Positions 15,001-24,900 of a stretch of 64,000 nucleotides of DNA are shown piece after piece. The position numbers and the translations under genes were made by a program. The stretch is from Isoperla grammatica (Eukaryota > Arthropoda > Insecta > Plecoptera > Perlodidae). Position 1 is the first letter of the stretch. Each line of letters opens with the position of its first letter. The stretch lies in the NCBI GenBank assembly GCA_945910005.1, contig CAMDTW010000361.1:1-64000 (forward strand). The letters are read 5' to 3'. Under the pieces are notes generated by a model. It was not told where the DNA came from. It worked only from the letters and a program-made list of their open reading frames with translations, and ran no database searches.

Positions 15001-18000
15001 TGTACCCCGTGTGACGTCACTGGATATGTGCGCTACTCCGGGCTGTCTGCCGGCCGGTACCTGAGGGGGGGAGACACTAGTGAGACAGTGTAGGGGTGGA
15101 GGGGGTCTCGTGTACCCCGTGTGACGTCACTGGATATGTGCGCCACTCCGGGCTGTCTGCCGGCCGGTACCTGGGGGGGGGAGACACTAGTGAGACAGTG
15201 TAGGGGTGGAGGGGGTCTCGTGTACCCCGTGTGACGTCACTGGATATGTGCGCCACTCCGGGCTGTCTGCCGGCCGGTACCTGAGGGGGGGGGACACTAG
15301 TGAGACAGTGTAGGGGTGGAGGGGGTCTCGTGTACCCCGTGTGACGTCACTGGATATGTGCGCCACTCCGGGCTGTCTGCCGGCCGGTACCTGGGGGGGG
15401 AGACACTAGTGAGACAGTGTAGGGGTGGAGGGGGTCTCGTGTACCCCGTGTGACGTCACTGGATATGTGCGCCACTCCGGGCTGTCTGCCGGCCGGTACC
15501 TGAGGGGGGGGAGACACTAGTGAGACAGTGTAGGGGTGGAGGGGGTCTCGTGTACCCCGTGTGACGTCACTGGATATGTGCGCCACTCCGGGCTGTCTGC
15601 CGGCCGGTACCTGAGGGGGGGGAGACACTAGTGAGACAGTGTAGGGGTGGAGGGGGTCTCGTGTACCCCGTGTGACGTCACTGGATATGTGCGCCACTCC
15701 GGGCTGTCTGCCGGCCGGTACCTGGGGGGGGAGACACTAGTGAGACAGTGTAGGGGTGGAGGGGGTCTCGTGTACCCCGTGTGACGTCACTGGATATGTG
15801 CGCCACTCCGGGCTGTCTGCCGGCCGGTACCTGAGGGGGGGAGACACTAGTGAGACAGTGTAGGGGTGGAGGGGGTCTCGTGTACCCCGTGTGACGTCAC
15901 TGGATATGTGCGCCACTCCGGGCTGTCTGCCGGCCGGTACCTGGAGGGGGGGAGACACTAGTGAGACAGTGTAGGGGTGGAGGGGGTCCCGTGTACCCCG
16001 TGTGACGTCACTGGATATGTGCGCCACTCCGAGCAGTCTGCCGGCCGGTACCTGAGGGGGGGGGAGACACTAGTGAGACAGTGTAGGGGTGGAGGGGGTC
16101 TCGTGTACCCCGTGTGACGTCACTGGATATGTGCGCCACTCCGGGCTGTCTGCCGGCCGGTACCTGAGGGGGGGGAGACACTAGTGAGACAGTGTAGGGG
16201 TGGAGGGGGTCTCGTGTACCCCGTGTGACGTCACTGGATATGTGCGCCACTCCGGGCTGTCTGCCGGCCGGTACCTGAGGGGGGGAGACACTAGTGAGAC
16301 AGTGTAGGGGTGGAGGGGGTCTCGTGTACCCCGTGTGACGTCACTGGATATGTGCGCCACTCCGGGCTGTCTGCCGGCCGGTACCTGAGGGGGGGGAGAC
16401 ACTAGTGAGACAGTGTAGGGGTGGAGGGGGTCTCGTGTACCCCGTGTGACGTCACTGGATATGTGCGCCACTCCGGGCTGTCTGCCGGCCGGTACCTGGG
16501 GGGGGGAGACACTAGTGAGACAGTGTAGGGGTGGAGGGGGTCTCGTGTACCCCGTGTGACGTCACTGGATATGTGCGCCACTCCGGGCTGTCTGCCGGCC
16601 GGTACCTGAGGGGGGGGAGACACTAGTGAGACAGTGTAGGGGTGGAGGGGGTCTCGTGTACCCCGTGTGACGTCACTGGATATGTGCGCCACTCCGGGCT
16701 GTCTGCCGGCCGGTACCTGAGGGGGGGGAGACACTAGTGAGACAGTGTAGGGGTGGAGGGGGTCTCGTGTACCCCGTGTGACGTCACTGGATATGTGCGC
16801 CACTCCGGGCTGTCTGCCGGCCGGTACCTGAGGGGGGGAGACACTAGTGAGACAGTGTAGGGGTGGAGGGGGTCTCGTGTACCCCGTGTGACGTCACTGG
16901 ATATGTGCGCCACTCCGGGCTGTCTGCCGGCCGGTACCTGGGGGGGGGAGACACTAGTGAGACAGTGTAGGGGTGGAGGGGGTCTCGTGTACCCCGTGTG
17001 ACGTCACTGGATATGTGCGCCACTCCGGGCTGTCTGCCGGCCGGTACCTGAGGGGGGGGGGACACTAGTGAGACAGTGTAGGGGTGGAGGGGGTCTCGTG
17101 TACCCCGTGTGACGTCACTGGATATGTGCGCCACTCCGGGCTGTCTGCCGGCCGGTACCTGAGGGGGGGAGACACTAGTGAGACAGTGTAGGGGTGGAGG
17201 GGGTCTCGTGTACCCCGTGTGACGTCACTGGATATGTGCGCCACTCCGGGCTGTCTGCCGGCCGGTACCTGAGGGGGGGGAGACACTAGTGAGACAGTGT
17301 AGGGGTGGAGGGGGTCTCGTGTACCCCGTGTGACGTCACTGGATATGTGCGCCACTCCAGGCTGTCTGCCGGCCGGTACCTGAGGGGGGGAGACACTAGT
17401 GAGACAGTGTAGGGGTGGAGGGGGTCTCGTGTACCCCGTGTGACGTCACTGGATATGTGCGCCACTCCGGGCTGTCTGCCGGCCGGTACCTGAGGGGGGG
17501 GAGACACTAGTGAGACAGTGTAGGGGTGGAGGGGGTCTCGTGTACCCCGTGTGACGTCACTGGATATGTGCGCCACTCCGGGCTGTCTGCCGGCCGGTAC
17601 CTGAGGGGGGGAGACACTAGTGAGACAGTGTAGGGGTGGAGGGGGTCTCGTGTACCCCGTGTGACGTCACTGGATATGTGCGCCACTCCGGGCTGTCTGC
17701 CGGCCGGTACCTGAGGGGGGGGAGACACTAGTGAGACAGTGTAGGGGTGGAGGGGGTCTCGTGTACCCCGTGTGACGTCACTGGATATGTGCGCCACTCC
17801 GGGCTGTCTGCCGGCCGGTACCTGAGGGGGGGGGACACTAGTGAGACAGTGTAGGGGTGGAGGGGGTCTCGTGTACCCCGTGTGACGTCACTGGATATGT
17901 GCGCCACTCCGGGCTGTCTGCCGGCCGGTACCTGAGGGGGGGAGACACTAGTGAGACAGTGTAGGGGTGGAGGAGGTCTCGTGTACCCCGTGTGACGTCA

Positions 18001-20703
18001 CTGGATATGTGCGCCACTCCGGGCTGTCTGCCGGCCGGTACCTGAGGGGGGGGGACACTAGTGAGACAGTGTAGGGGTGGAGGGGGTCTCGTGTACCCCG
18101 TGTGACGTCACTGGATATGTGCGCCACTCCGGGCTGTCTGCCGGCCGGTACCTGAGGGGGGGGGACACTAGTGAGACAGTGTAGGGGTGGAGGGGGTCTC
18201 GTGTACCCCGTGTGACGTCACTGGATATGTGCGCCACTCCGGGCTGTCTGCCGGCCGGTACCTGAGGGGGGGGGACACTAGTGAGACAGTGTAGGGGTGG
18301 AGGGGGTCTCGTGTACCCCGTGTGACGTCACTGGATATGTGCGCCACTCCGGGCTGTCTGCCGGCCGGTACCTGAGGGGGGGAGACACTAGTGAGACAGT
18401 GTAGGGGTGGAGGAGGTCTCGTGTACCCCGTGTGACGTCACTGGATATGTGCGCCACTCCGGGCTGTCTGCCGGCCGGTACCTGAGGGGGGGGGACACTA
18501 GTGAGACAGTGTAGGGGTGGAGGGGGTCTCGTGTACCCCGTGTGACGTCACTGGATATGTGCGCCACTCCGGGCTGTCTGCCGGCCGGTACCTGAGGGGG
18601 GGGGGACACTAGTGAGACAGTGTAGGGGTGGAGGGGGTCTCGTGTACCCCGTGTGACGTCACTGGATATGTGCGCCACTCCGGGCTGTCTGCCGGCCGGT
18701 ACCTGGGGGGGGGGAGACACTAGTGAGACAGTGTAGGGGTGGAGGGGGTCTCGTGTACCCCGTGTGACGTCACTGGATATGTGCGCCACTCCGGGCTGTC
18801 TGCCGGCCGGTACCTGGGGGGGGGGAGACACTAGTGAGACAGTGTAGGGGTGGAGGGGGTCTCGTGTACCCCGTGTGACGTCACTGGATATGTGCGCCAC
18901 TCCGGGCTGTCTGCCGGCCGGTACCTGAGGGGGGGGGGACACTAGTGAGACAGTGTAGGGGTGGAGGGGGTCTCGTGTACCCCGTGTGACGTCACTGGAT
19001 ATGTGCGCCACTCCGGGCTGTCTGCCGGCCGGTACCTGAGGGGGGGGGAGACACTAGTGAGACAGTGTAGGGGTGGAGGGGGTCTCGTGTACCCCGTGTG
19101 ACGTCACTGGATATGTGCGCCACTCCGGGCTGTCTGCCGGCCGGTACCTGAGGGGGGGGAGACACTAGTGAGACAGTGTAGGGGTGGAGGGGGTCTCGTG
19201 TACCCCGTGTGACGTCACTGGATATGTGCGCCACTCCGGGCTGTCTGCCGGCCGGTACCTGAGGGGGGGGAGACACTAGTGAGACAGTGTAGGGGTGGAG
19301 GGGGTCTCGTGTACCCCGTGTGACGTCACTGGATATGTGCGCCACTCCGGACTGTCTGCCGGCCGGTACCTGAGGGGGGGGAGACACTAGTGAGACAGTG
19401 TAGGGGTGGAGGGGGTCTCGTGTACCCCGTGTGACGTCACTGGATATGTGCGCCACTCCGGGCTGTCTGCCGGCCGGTACCTGAGGGGGGGGAGACACTA
19501 GTGAGACAGTGTAGGGGTGGAGGGGGTCTCGTGTACCCCGTGTGACGTCACTGGATATGTGCGCCACTCCGGGCTGTCTGCCGGCCGGTACCTGAGGGGG
19601 GGGGAGACACTAGTGAGACAGTGTAGGGGTGGAGGGGGTCTCGTGTACCCCGTGTGACGTCACTGGATATGTGCGCCACTCCGGGCTGTCTGCCGGCCGG
19701 TACCTGAGGGGGGGGGACACTAGTGAGACAGTGTAGGGGTGGAGGGGGTCTCGTGTACCCCGTGTGACGTCACTGGATATGTGCGCCACTCCGGGCTGTC
19801 TGCCGGCCGGTACCTGAGGGGGGGGAGACACTAGTGAGACAGTGTAGGGGTGGAGGGGGTCTCGTGTACCCCGTGTGACGTCACTGGATATGTGCGCCAC
19901 TCCGGGCTGTCTGCCGGCCGGTACCTGAGGGGGGGAGACACTAGTGAGACAGTGTAGGGGTGGAGGGGGTCTCGTGTACCCCGTGTGACGTCACTGGATA
20001 TGTGCGCCACTCCGGGCTGTCTGCCGGCCGGTACCTGAGGGGGGGGGGGACACTAGTGAGACAGTGTAGGGGTGGAGGGGGTCTCGTGTACCCCGTGTGA
20101 CGTCACTGGATATGTGCGCCACTCCGGGCTGTCTGCCGGCCGGTACCTGAGGGGGGGAGACACTAGTGAGACAGTGTAGGGGTGGAGGGGGTCTCGTGTA
20201 CCCCGTGTGACGTCACTGGATATGTGCGCCACTCCGGGCTGTCTGCCGGCCGGTACCTGAGGGGGGGAGACACTAGTGAGACAGTGTAGGGGTGGAGGGG
20301 GTCTCGTGTACCCCGTGTGACGTCACTGGATATGTGCGCCACTCCGGGCTGTCTGCCGGCCGGTACCTGGGGGGGGGGGAGACACTAGTGAGACAGTGTA
20401 GGGGTGGAGGGGGTCTCGTGTACCCCGTGTGACGTCACTGGATATGTGCGCCACTCCGGGCTGTCTGCCGGCCGGTACCTGGGGGGGGGACACTAGTGAG
20501 ACAGTGTAGGGGTGGAGGGGGTCTCGTGTACCCCGTGTGACGTCACTGGATATGTGCGCCACTCCGGGCTGTCTGCCGGCCGGTACCTGAGGGGGGGGAG
20601 ACACTAGTGAGACAGTGTAGGGGTGGAGGGGGTCTCGTGTACCCCGTGTGACGTCACTGGATATGTGCGCCACTCCGGGCTGTCTGCCGGCCGGTACCTG
20701 AGG
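1..20703 (-). repeat. 110-bp satellite array made of an amplified splice acceptor and FN3 exon fragment
   Basis: About 187 head-to-tail copies (estimated from array length) of a 109-114 bp unit fill this stretch and run off the left edge. On the minus strand each unit has a C-rich tract, an AG (ctcag or cccag), and then GTACCGGCCGGCAGACAGCC, encoding YRPADSPEWRTYPVTSHGV. The preceding exon of the Ig-domain gene ends ...QYSV plus TG, so TG|G TAC gives W-Y-R. This is the expected run of an FN3 C-strand (YTVWYR...PEWRT in Borderless-like proteins). The unit is therefore the acceptor and 5' part of that gene's FN3-1 exon. Length differences between copies fall mainly in the G run (C run on the minus strand). 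In exon frame each copy stops after about 30 codons at TAG, so only a copy at the far end, outside the window, could continue the protein. Substitutions between copies are rare, which points to recent expansion or homogenisation. Confidence 0.93.
20607..20697 (-). CDS. bdl: Exon 8 (5' part), first acceptor copy: start of FN3-1 second half, Borderless-like protein
   Basis: This is the rightmost, hence first transcribed, copy of the FN3 exon fragment. The acceptor is CAG at 20700-20698, preceded on the minus strand by a C-rich tract, and the exon begins at 20697. Joined to exon 7, which ends in TG, it gives W then YRPADSPEWRTYPVTSHGVH, with the W..R and PEWRT pattern of the first fibronectin-III domain of Bdl/Turtle proteins. 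Read straight on, this copy stops at TAG (20606-20604) after 30 codons. It is thus a decoy or a poison exon unless splicing skips to a later copy left of the window. Its upstream intron sequence differs from that of the internal copies and is followed by a TTAA-flanked MITE. The identity as a homologous exon fragment is firm. Whether this copy is ever spliced in is unknown. Confidence 0.7.
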
Positions 20704-20740
20704 TGTGGGGGGTGGCGGAGATTCATTATAATACGGAGTC

Positions 20741-21121
20741 TTAAGGGCAAAGGATAGTCTCTGCGTCAAAAACCGCAGAAAATGTTCAGTATTAAATAAT
20801 ATCTCAAGATTGCAACAAGAAAGCGAAAATCTAAATCAGCAGCGAACTTTGCTTTGGTAAGCCCTACAGATTGAATAAAATATTATAACCATTAGCGTAG
20901 TATTTTCATTATAATTCGATAATTAGTAATAAAATTAATTATTTAGAAAAAAACATACTGATTATAATATAAGTCACAACTTAGCGCATTCAATGTGTAG
21001 GGCTTACTAAACCACAGTGCGCTGTTGATTCAGATTTTTGATTTCGAAGCCCATTCTTGTGATATAAATTAAAAATGAAAATTTGTTGCGGTTTTTGACG
21101 TAGGTGTATCCTTCCCTGTTA
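20741..21121. mobile_element. piggyBac-type MITE, copy 1 (TTAA-flanked fold-back)
   Basis: A long inverted-repeat element is bounded by TTAA on both sides (ttaagggcaaagg on the left, ttccctgttaa on the right). Both arms contain CGTCAAAAACCGCA or its complement near the ends and 'gtaagccctacA' or its complement further in. No transposase is present. TTAA target duplications are the hallmark of piggyBac elements, and the MITE class is inferred from that and from the fold-back form. It sits in the intron between exons 7 and 8, just upstream of the first satellite acceptor. A second copy in opposite orientation is at 37516-37897 and a more palindromic relative at about 36662-36990. Confidence 0.7.
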
Positions 21122-21129
21122 ATATGAAA

Positions 21130-21725
21130 CTGCTGCCACAAGGAATAACTCCCACATGGAACAACTCCCACATGGAACAACTCCCACATGGAACAACTCC
21201 CACATGGAACAACTCCCACATGGAATAACTTCCACATAGAACAACTCCCACATAGAAAAATTCCCTCATGGAGGAACCTCTACATGCAGCTACTCCTACA
21301 TGGAATAACTCCCAAAAGGAATAACTCTCACATGGAACCACCCCCACTTGGAATAACTCCCAAATTATTCAGTCCCTAAGGTAGCCGAGCAGTGCTACGT
21401 TGCCAAACGTTAAATATTGATTTTGATAATCGGGGAGTTCATCAATTCGAAGAAAAAATAATTGGAAGAATAGTTCAGAATATAACAAACACAAAAACAA
21501 AGAACTTCCGTAGTACACAGTGACCAATTAGGGGAATTCCCAAGAAGCGCGGTATGTTTAAACTAAGGTTGCTGCGAAATGTGGGAGTTATTCCATGTGG
21601 AGGTTGTTCCATGTGGGAGTTGTTCCATGTGACAGTTATTCCTTGTGGGAGTTGATCCATGTGGGAGTTATGCCATGTGGGGGTAGTTCCTTGTGGAAGA
21701 TGTTCCTTGTGAGGGCAGTTATAAT
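21130..21725. repeat. Fold-back of 15-bp tandem repeats (ACTCCCACATGGAAC) in opposite arms
   Basis: From 21130 to 21365 a 15-bp unit close to AACTCCCACATGGAA is repeated about 15 times with drift. From 21580 to 21720 the reverse complement (GTGGGAGTTGTTCCATGT) is repeated. The arms face each other across about 210 bp of unrelated sequence, so the whole can fold into a long hairpin. ORFs here translate as repeats such as HMEQLPHG or VVPCGS and are products of the 15-bp period. This resembles Foldback-type elements whose terminal repeats are built of short direct repeats. No coding core is seen. Confidence 0.7.
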
Positions 21726-21750
21726 ATGTGTGTATAGTGTTGTGACTCAC

Positions 21751-21928
21751 CATACGCTGTATTGCTGCCCAGTCCTGGCTTGTCCGGCCGACCACCTCAG
21801 AGTAACGGAGCTCTCGTCGCTCACAGCAGACACATTGTAGGGCGCCCGTGCTGACACACTCTCCAGTATCACCTCTGTGTCTGCACTGATGGTGGCCGCC
21901 TCGTTGCTAGCCACGCACTGGTACAGTC
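21751..21928 (-). CDS. bdl: Exon 7: end of Ig4 and start of FN3-1, Borderless-like cell-surface protein
   Basis: This is the shortest form of the exon. The acceptor is gtgtgCAG (21931-21929) and the donor is G|gtgagt at 21750. It enters in phase 1 (G|GA) and leaves in phase 2 (TG|G). It encodes GLYQCVASNEAATISADTE, the F-G strands of the fourth Ig domain with its second cysteine, then ARAPYNVSAVSDESSVTLRW, the opening strands of a fibronectin-III domain, ending QYSVW. The order 'NEAA..T.AE...E..APRAPYN' followed by FN3 is typical of Bdl and Turtle. The 5' part of this exon together with its acceptor is repeated 15 times upstream, so longer exon forms reaching to 23218 are possible and would stay in frame. 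Confidence 0.88.
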
Positions 21929-23233
21929 CTGCACACGAGAACACACTCTCCAGTATCACCTCTGTGTCTGCACTGATGGTGGCCGCCTCGTTGCTAGCCA
22001 CGCACTGGTACAGTCCTGCACACGAGAACACAGACACATTCTCCAGTATCACCTCTGTGTCTGCACTGATGGTGGCCGCCTCGTTGCTAGCCACGCACTG
22101 GTACAGTCCTGCACACGAGAACACACTCTCCAGTATCACCTCTGCGTCTGCACTGATGGTGGCCGTCTCGTTGCTAGCTACGCACTGGTACAGTCCTGCA
22201 CACGAGAACACAGACACACTCTCCAGTATCACCTCTGTGTCTGCACTGATGATAGCCGCCTCGTTGCTAGCCTCGCACTGGTACAGTCCTGCACACGAGA
22301 ACACAGACACACTCTCCAGTATCACCTCTGTGTCTGCACTGATGGTGGCCGCCTCGTTGCTAGCCACGCACTGGTACAGTCCTGCACACGAGAACACAGA
22401 CACACTCTCCAGTATCACCTCTGTGTCTGCACTGATGGTGGCCGCCTCGTTGCTAGCCACGCACTGGTACAGTCCTGCACACGAGAACACAGACACACTC
22501 TCCAGTATCACCTCTGTGTCTGCACTGATGGTGGCCGCCTCGTTGCTAGCCTCGCACTGGTACAGTCCTGCACACGAGAACACAGACACACTCTCCAGTA
22601 TCACCTCTGTGTCTGCACTGATGGTGGCCGCCTCGTTGCTAGCCACGCACTGGTACAGTCCTGCACACGAGAACACAGACACACTCTCCAGTATCACCTC
22701 TGTGTCTGCACTGATGGTGGCCGCCTCGTTGCTAGCCTCGCACTGGTACAGTCCTGCACACGAGAACACAGACACACTCTCCAGTATCACCTCTGTGTCT
22801 GCACTGATGGTGGCCGCCTCGTTGCTAGCCACGCACTGGTACAGTCCTGTACACGAGAACACAGACACACTCTCCAGTATCACCTCTGTGTCTGCACTGA
22901 TGGTGGCCGCCTCGTTGCTAGCCACGCACTGGTACAGCCCTGCACACGAGAACACAGACACACTCTCCAGTATCACCTCTGTGTCTGCACTGATGGTAGC
23001 CGCCTCGTTGCTAGCCACGCACTGGTACAGTCCTGCACACGAGAACACAGACACACTCTCCAGTATCACCTCTGTGTCTGCACTGATGGTAGCCGCCTCG
23101 TTGCTAGCCACGCACTGGTACAGTCCTGCACACGAGAACACAGACACACTCTCCAGTATCACCTCTGTGTCTGCACTGATGGTGGCCGCCTCGTTGCTAG
23201 CCACGCACTGGTACAGTCCTGCACACGAGAACA
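21842..23233 (-). repeat. bdl: 93/87-bp in-frame tandem array duplicating the exon 7 acceptor and Ig4 F/G strands (15 copies)
   Basis: Fifteen copies of a segment coding (VS)VFSCAGLYQCVASNEAAT and onward to ILES are present. Twelve steps are 93 bp and two are 87 bp, all multiples of three, so the minus strand stays open throughout. The VSVFSCA part is intronic in the shortest exon: it is the polypyrimidine and AG region (tgttctcgtgtgcag). Every copy keeps the AG. Splicing to the first acceptor (exon from 23218) would give 15 tandem GLYQC segments, and splicing to the last would give one normal Ig domain. Variants such as QCEAS, ETATISADAEV and FSCTG mark individual copies. The plus strand is also open (459 codons) because of the period, and is not a gene. 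Confidence 0.85.
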
Positions 23234-23269
23234 CACTCTCAACAGACACACTCTGATTGGTCGTCATGG

Positions 23270-23590
23270 GTTTGTTGCACTGAATTAGCCTTGCAAAACG
23301 TAATTTATTGATAAAGTCAATGGGTCAGTATTTACCGTCGTTCCCTACTCCTAGGTGCACCCGTTTTTGCCAGGTAACAGTTCCATGCATACGATTTCCC
23401 TCATAGAAAACACATCCATAGTAACAACGGGCGCCTTTAGGGGTATGGACATCTAGTGTTGAGTAGACATTTTTTATTGGATTTTCAGTCATAGGCCTAT
23501 ATTTCATTTTATCAGGTTCTCACGGGGGTAAGGGCGGTCACAAAGAGAGGGAGGAAAGCGTCTAACTTGGAAAGTGTAAAGTGTTCTTAC
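23270..23590. other. Intron between exons 6 and 7, no feature recognised
   Basis: About 320 bp of unique sequence lies between the exon 6 donor and the first exon 7 acceptor copy. A 60-codon minus-strand ORF (23325-23507) has no recognisable motif and is probably chance. Confidence 0.5.
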
Positions 23591-23749
23591 CCGCGTCTTC
23601 TGGCCTCATGTCCTGTAGAGTGAGGTTACCGTTGCGTAGAGTGAGCCGCTCTAGAGGTAGAGGCGTCCCGTCACCTCTAAGCCAGACGAGCGTCGGTCTC
23701 CGTTGACCTCCGCCGTCCACAGCGTCGCATGCCATCTCCAACGTGTCAC
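23591..23749 (-). CDS. bdl: Exon 6: Ig4 first part, Borderless-like protein
   Basis: The acceptor is ctgttaCAG with exon start at 23749, and the donor is GCGG|gtaaga at 23590. The length is 159 nt, phase 1 in and phase 1 out. It encodes GDTLEMACDAVDGGGQRRPT, then LVWLRGDGTPLPLERLTLRN and GNLTLQDMRPEDAG. This is an Ig C2/I-set core with the first cysteine (MAC), the tryptophan (VWLR) and the acidic run before Y-x-C (RPEDAGLYQC when joined to exon 7). It joins exon 5 as ...LYLRKI-G|GT-DTLEM, matching the family pattern. Seven truncated copies of its 5' part with the acceptor lie just upstream (23800-24690). This copy is the only complete one. Confidence 0.88.
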
Positions 23750-24690
23750 CTGTAACAGGGACACAGGAGGGTGTAGGTATACTAGCAACAATGTAAGTAT
23801 TCACAGATGGTCCCGCCCCCTCTAAGCCAGATGATCTCCCCCGTCCACAGCGTCGCAGGCCATCTCCAACGTGTCGCCTGTAACAGGGACACAGGAGGGT
23901 GTAGGTATACTAGCCACAATGTAAGTATTCACAGATGGTCCCGCCCCCTCTAAGCCTGATGGTCTCCGCCGTCCACAGCGTCGCAGGCCATCTCTTACGT
24001 GTCGCCTGTAACAGGGACACAGGAGGGTGTAGGTATACTAGCCACAATGTAAGTATTCACAGATGGTCCCGCCCCCTGTAAGCCAGATGGTCTCCGCCGT
24101 CCACAGCGTCGCAGGCCATCTCCAACGTGTCACCTGTAACAGGGACACAGGAGGGTGTAGGTATACTAGCCACAATGTAAGTATTCACAGATGGTCCCGC
24201 CCCCTCTAAGCCTGATGGTCTCCGCCGTCCACAGCGTCGCAGGCCATCTCCAACGTGTCGCCTGTAACAGGGACACAGGAGGGTGTAGGTATACTAGCCA
24301 CAATGTAAGTATTCACAGATGGTCCCGCCCCCTCTAAGCCTGATGGTCTCCGCCGTCCACAGCGTCGCAGGCCATCTCTTACGTGTCGCCTGTAACAGGG
24401 ACACAGGAGGGTGTAGGTATACTAGCCACAATGTAAGTATTCACAGATGGTCCCGCCCCCTGTAAGCCAGATGGTCTCCGCCGTCCACAGCGTCGCAGGC
24501 CATCTCCAACGTGTCACCTGTAACAGGGACACAGGAGGGTGTAGGTATACTAGCCACAATGTAAGTATTCACAGATGGTCCCGCCCCCTCTAAGCCTGAT
24601 GGTCTCCGCCGTCCACAGCGTCGCAGGCCATCTCCAACGTGTCGCCTGTAACAGGGGCACAGGAGAGTGTAGGGACCAGACATGTTGGCT
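23750..24690 (-). repeat. bdl: 128-bp tandem array of truncated exon 6 starts with acceptors (7 copies, nested 385-bp duplication)
   Basis: Seven copies with a period of about 128-129 bp start near 23802, 23931, 24060, 24187, 24316, 24445 and 24572. On the minus strand each has tgtgaatacttacattg, the intron end with cctgttaCAG, and G(C/T)GACACGT..ATGGC, the start of exon 6. Each lacks the inner part of the exon after the glycine run and rejoins intron at the TGGCTTA region. Diagnostic variants (cttacgtgtcg; ctgtaagccag) recur every third copy, so the block 23931-24315 was itself duplicated as 24316-24700, a three-unit higher-order repeat of about 385 bp. Confidence 0.85.
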
Positions 24691-24704
24691 GGTTTCATTA
24701 TTGG

Positions 24705-24900
24705 GTTAGTTGGTGTTTAACGACGTACTCGACTGCCTATATCTTCTGAATCAGAATGAGTGACGTCTTTTAAATCAGATCTATTGCATTTACGTCGTGG
24801 GGGTCGTCATACGGAGAGTTCTTTTAGAGAAGTTCTCCTTTTATTGCCTCTAACGACTGGTAGCATCACTCTAGGTACATTCTACCGCGGACCTCGAGGG
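24705..24900. repeat. Dispersed repeat (related copies at 27.5 and 29.7 kb)
   Basis: This stretch contains 'gtgtttaacgacg', a middle with 'atcagatctattgca' and 'gggtcgtcata', and an end with 'acgactggtagcatcactct'. The same order of words appears at 29690-29945 (gcttaacgtctc, atcagatccattgca, gggtcgtcataaggg, acgactagcagagtcactct), and the terminal word appears at 27527-27555. A short interspersed element family is inferred. No coding content is seen. Confidence 0.5.

Noticed and set aside
1..20703. CRISPR-like array
   Set aside because: Units are nearly identical along their whole length with no unique spacers, and the setting is a eukaryotic intron.
540..20769. Dozens of minus-strand ORFs (60-207 codons) repeating HISSDVTRGTRDPLHPYTVS
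   Set aside because: They are satellite read-through in mixed frames. The frame that continues exon 7 is YRPADSPEWRT, not this one, and none has gene context.
21877..23256. 459-codon plus-strand ORF (SALMVAASLLATHWYSPAHE repeats)
   Set aside because: It is the antisense of the exon 7 array, kept open only by the multiple-of-three period. The minus strand has the Ig signature and correct splice phases.
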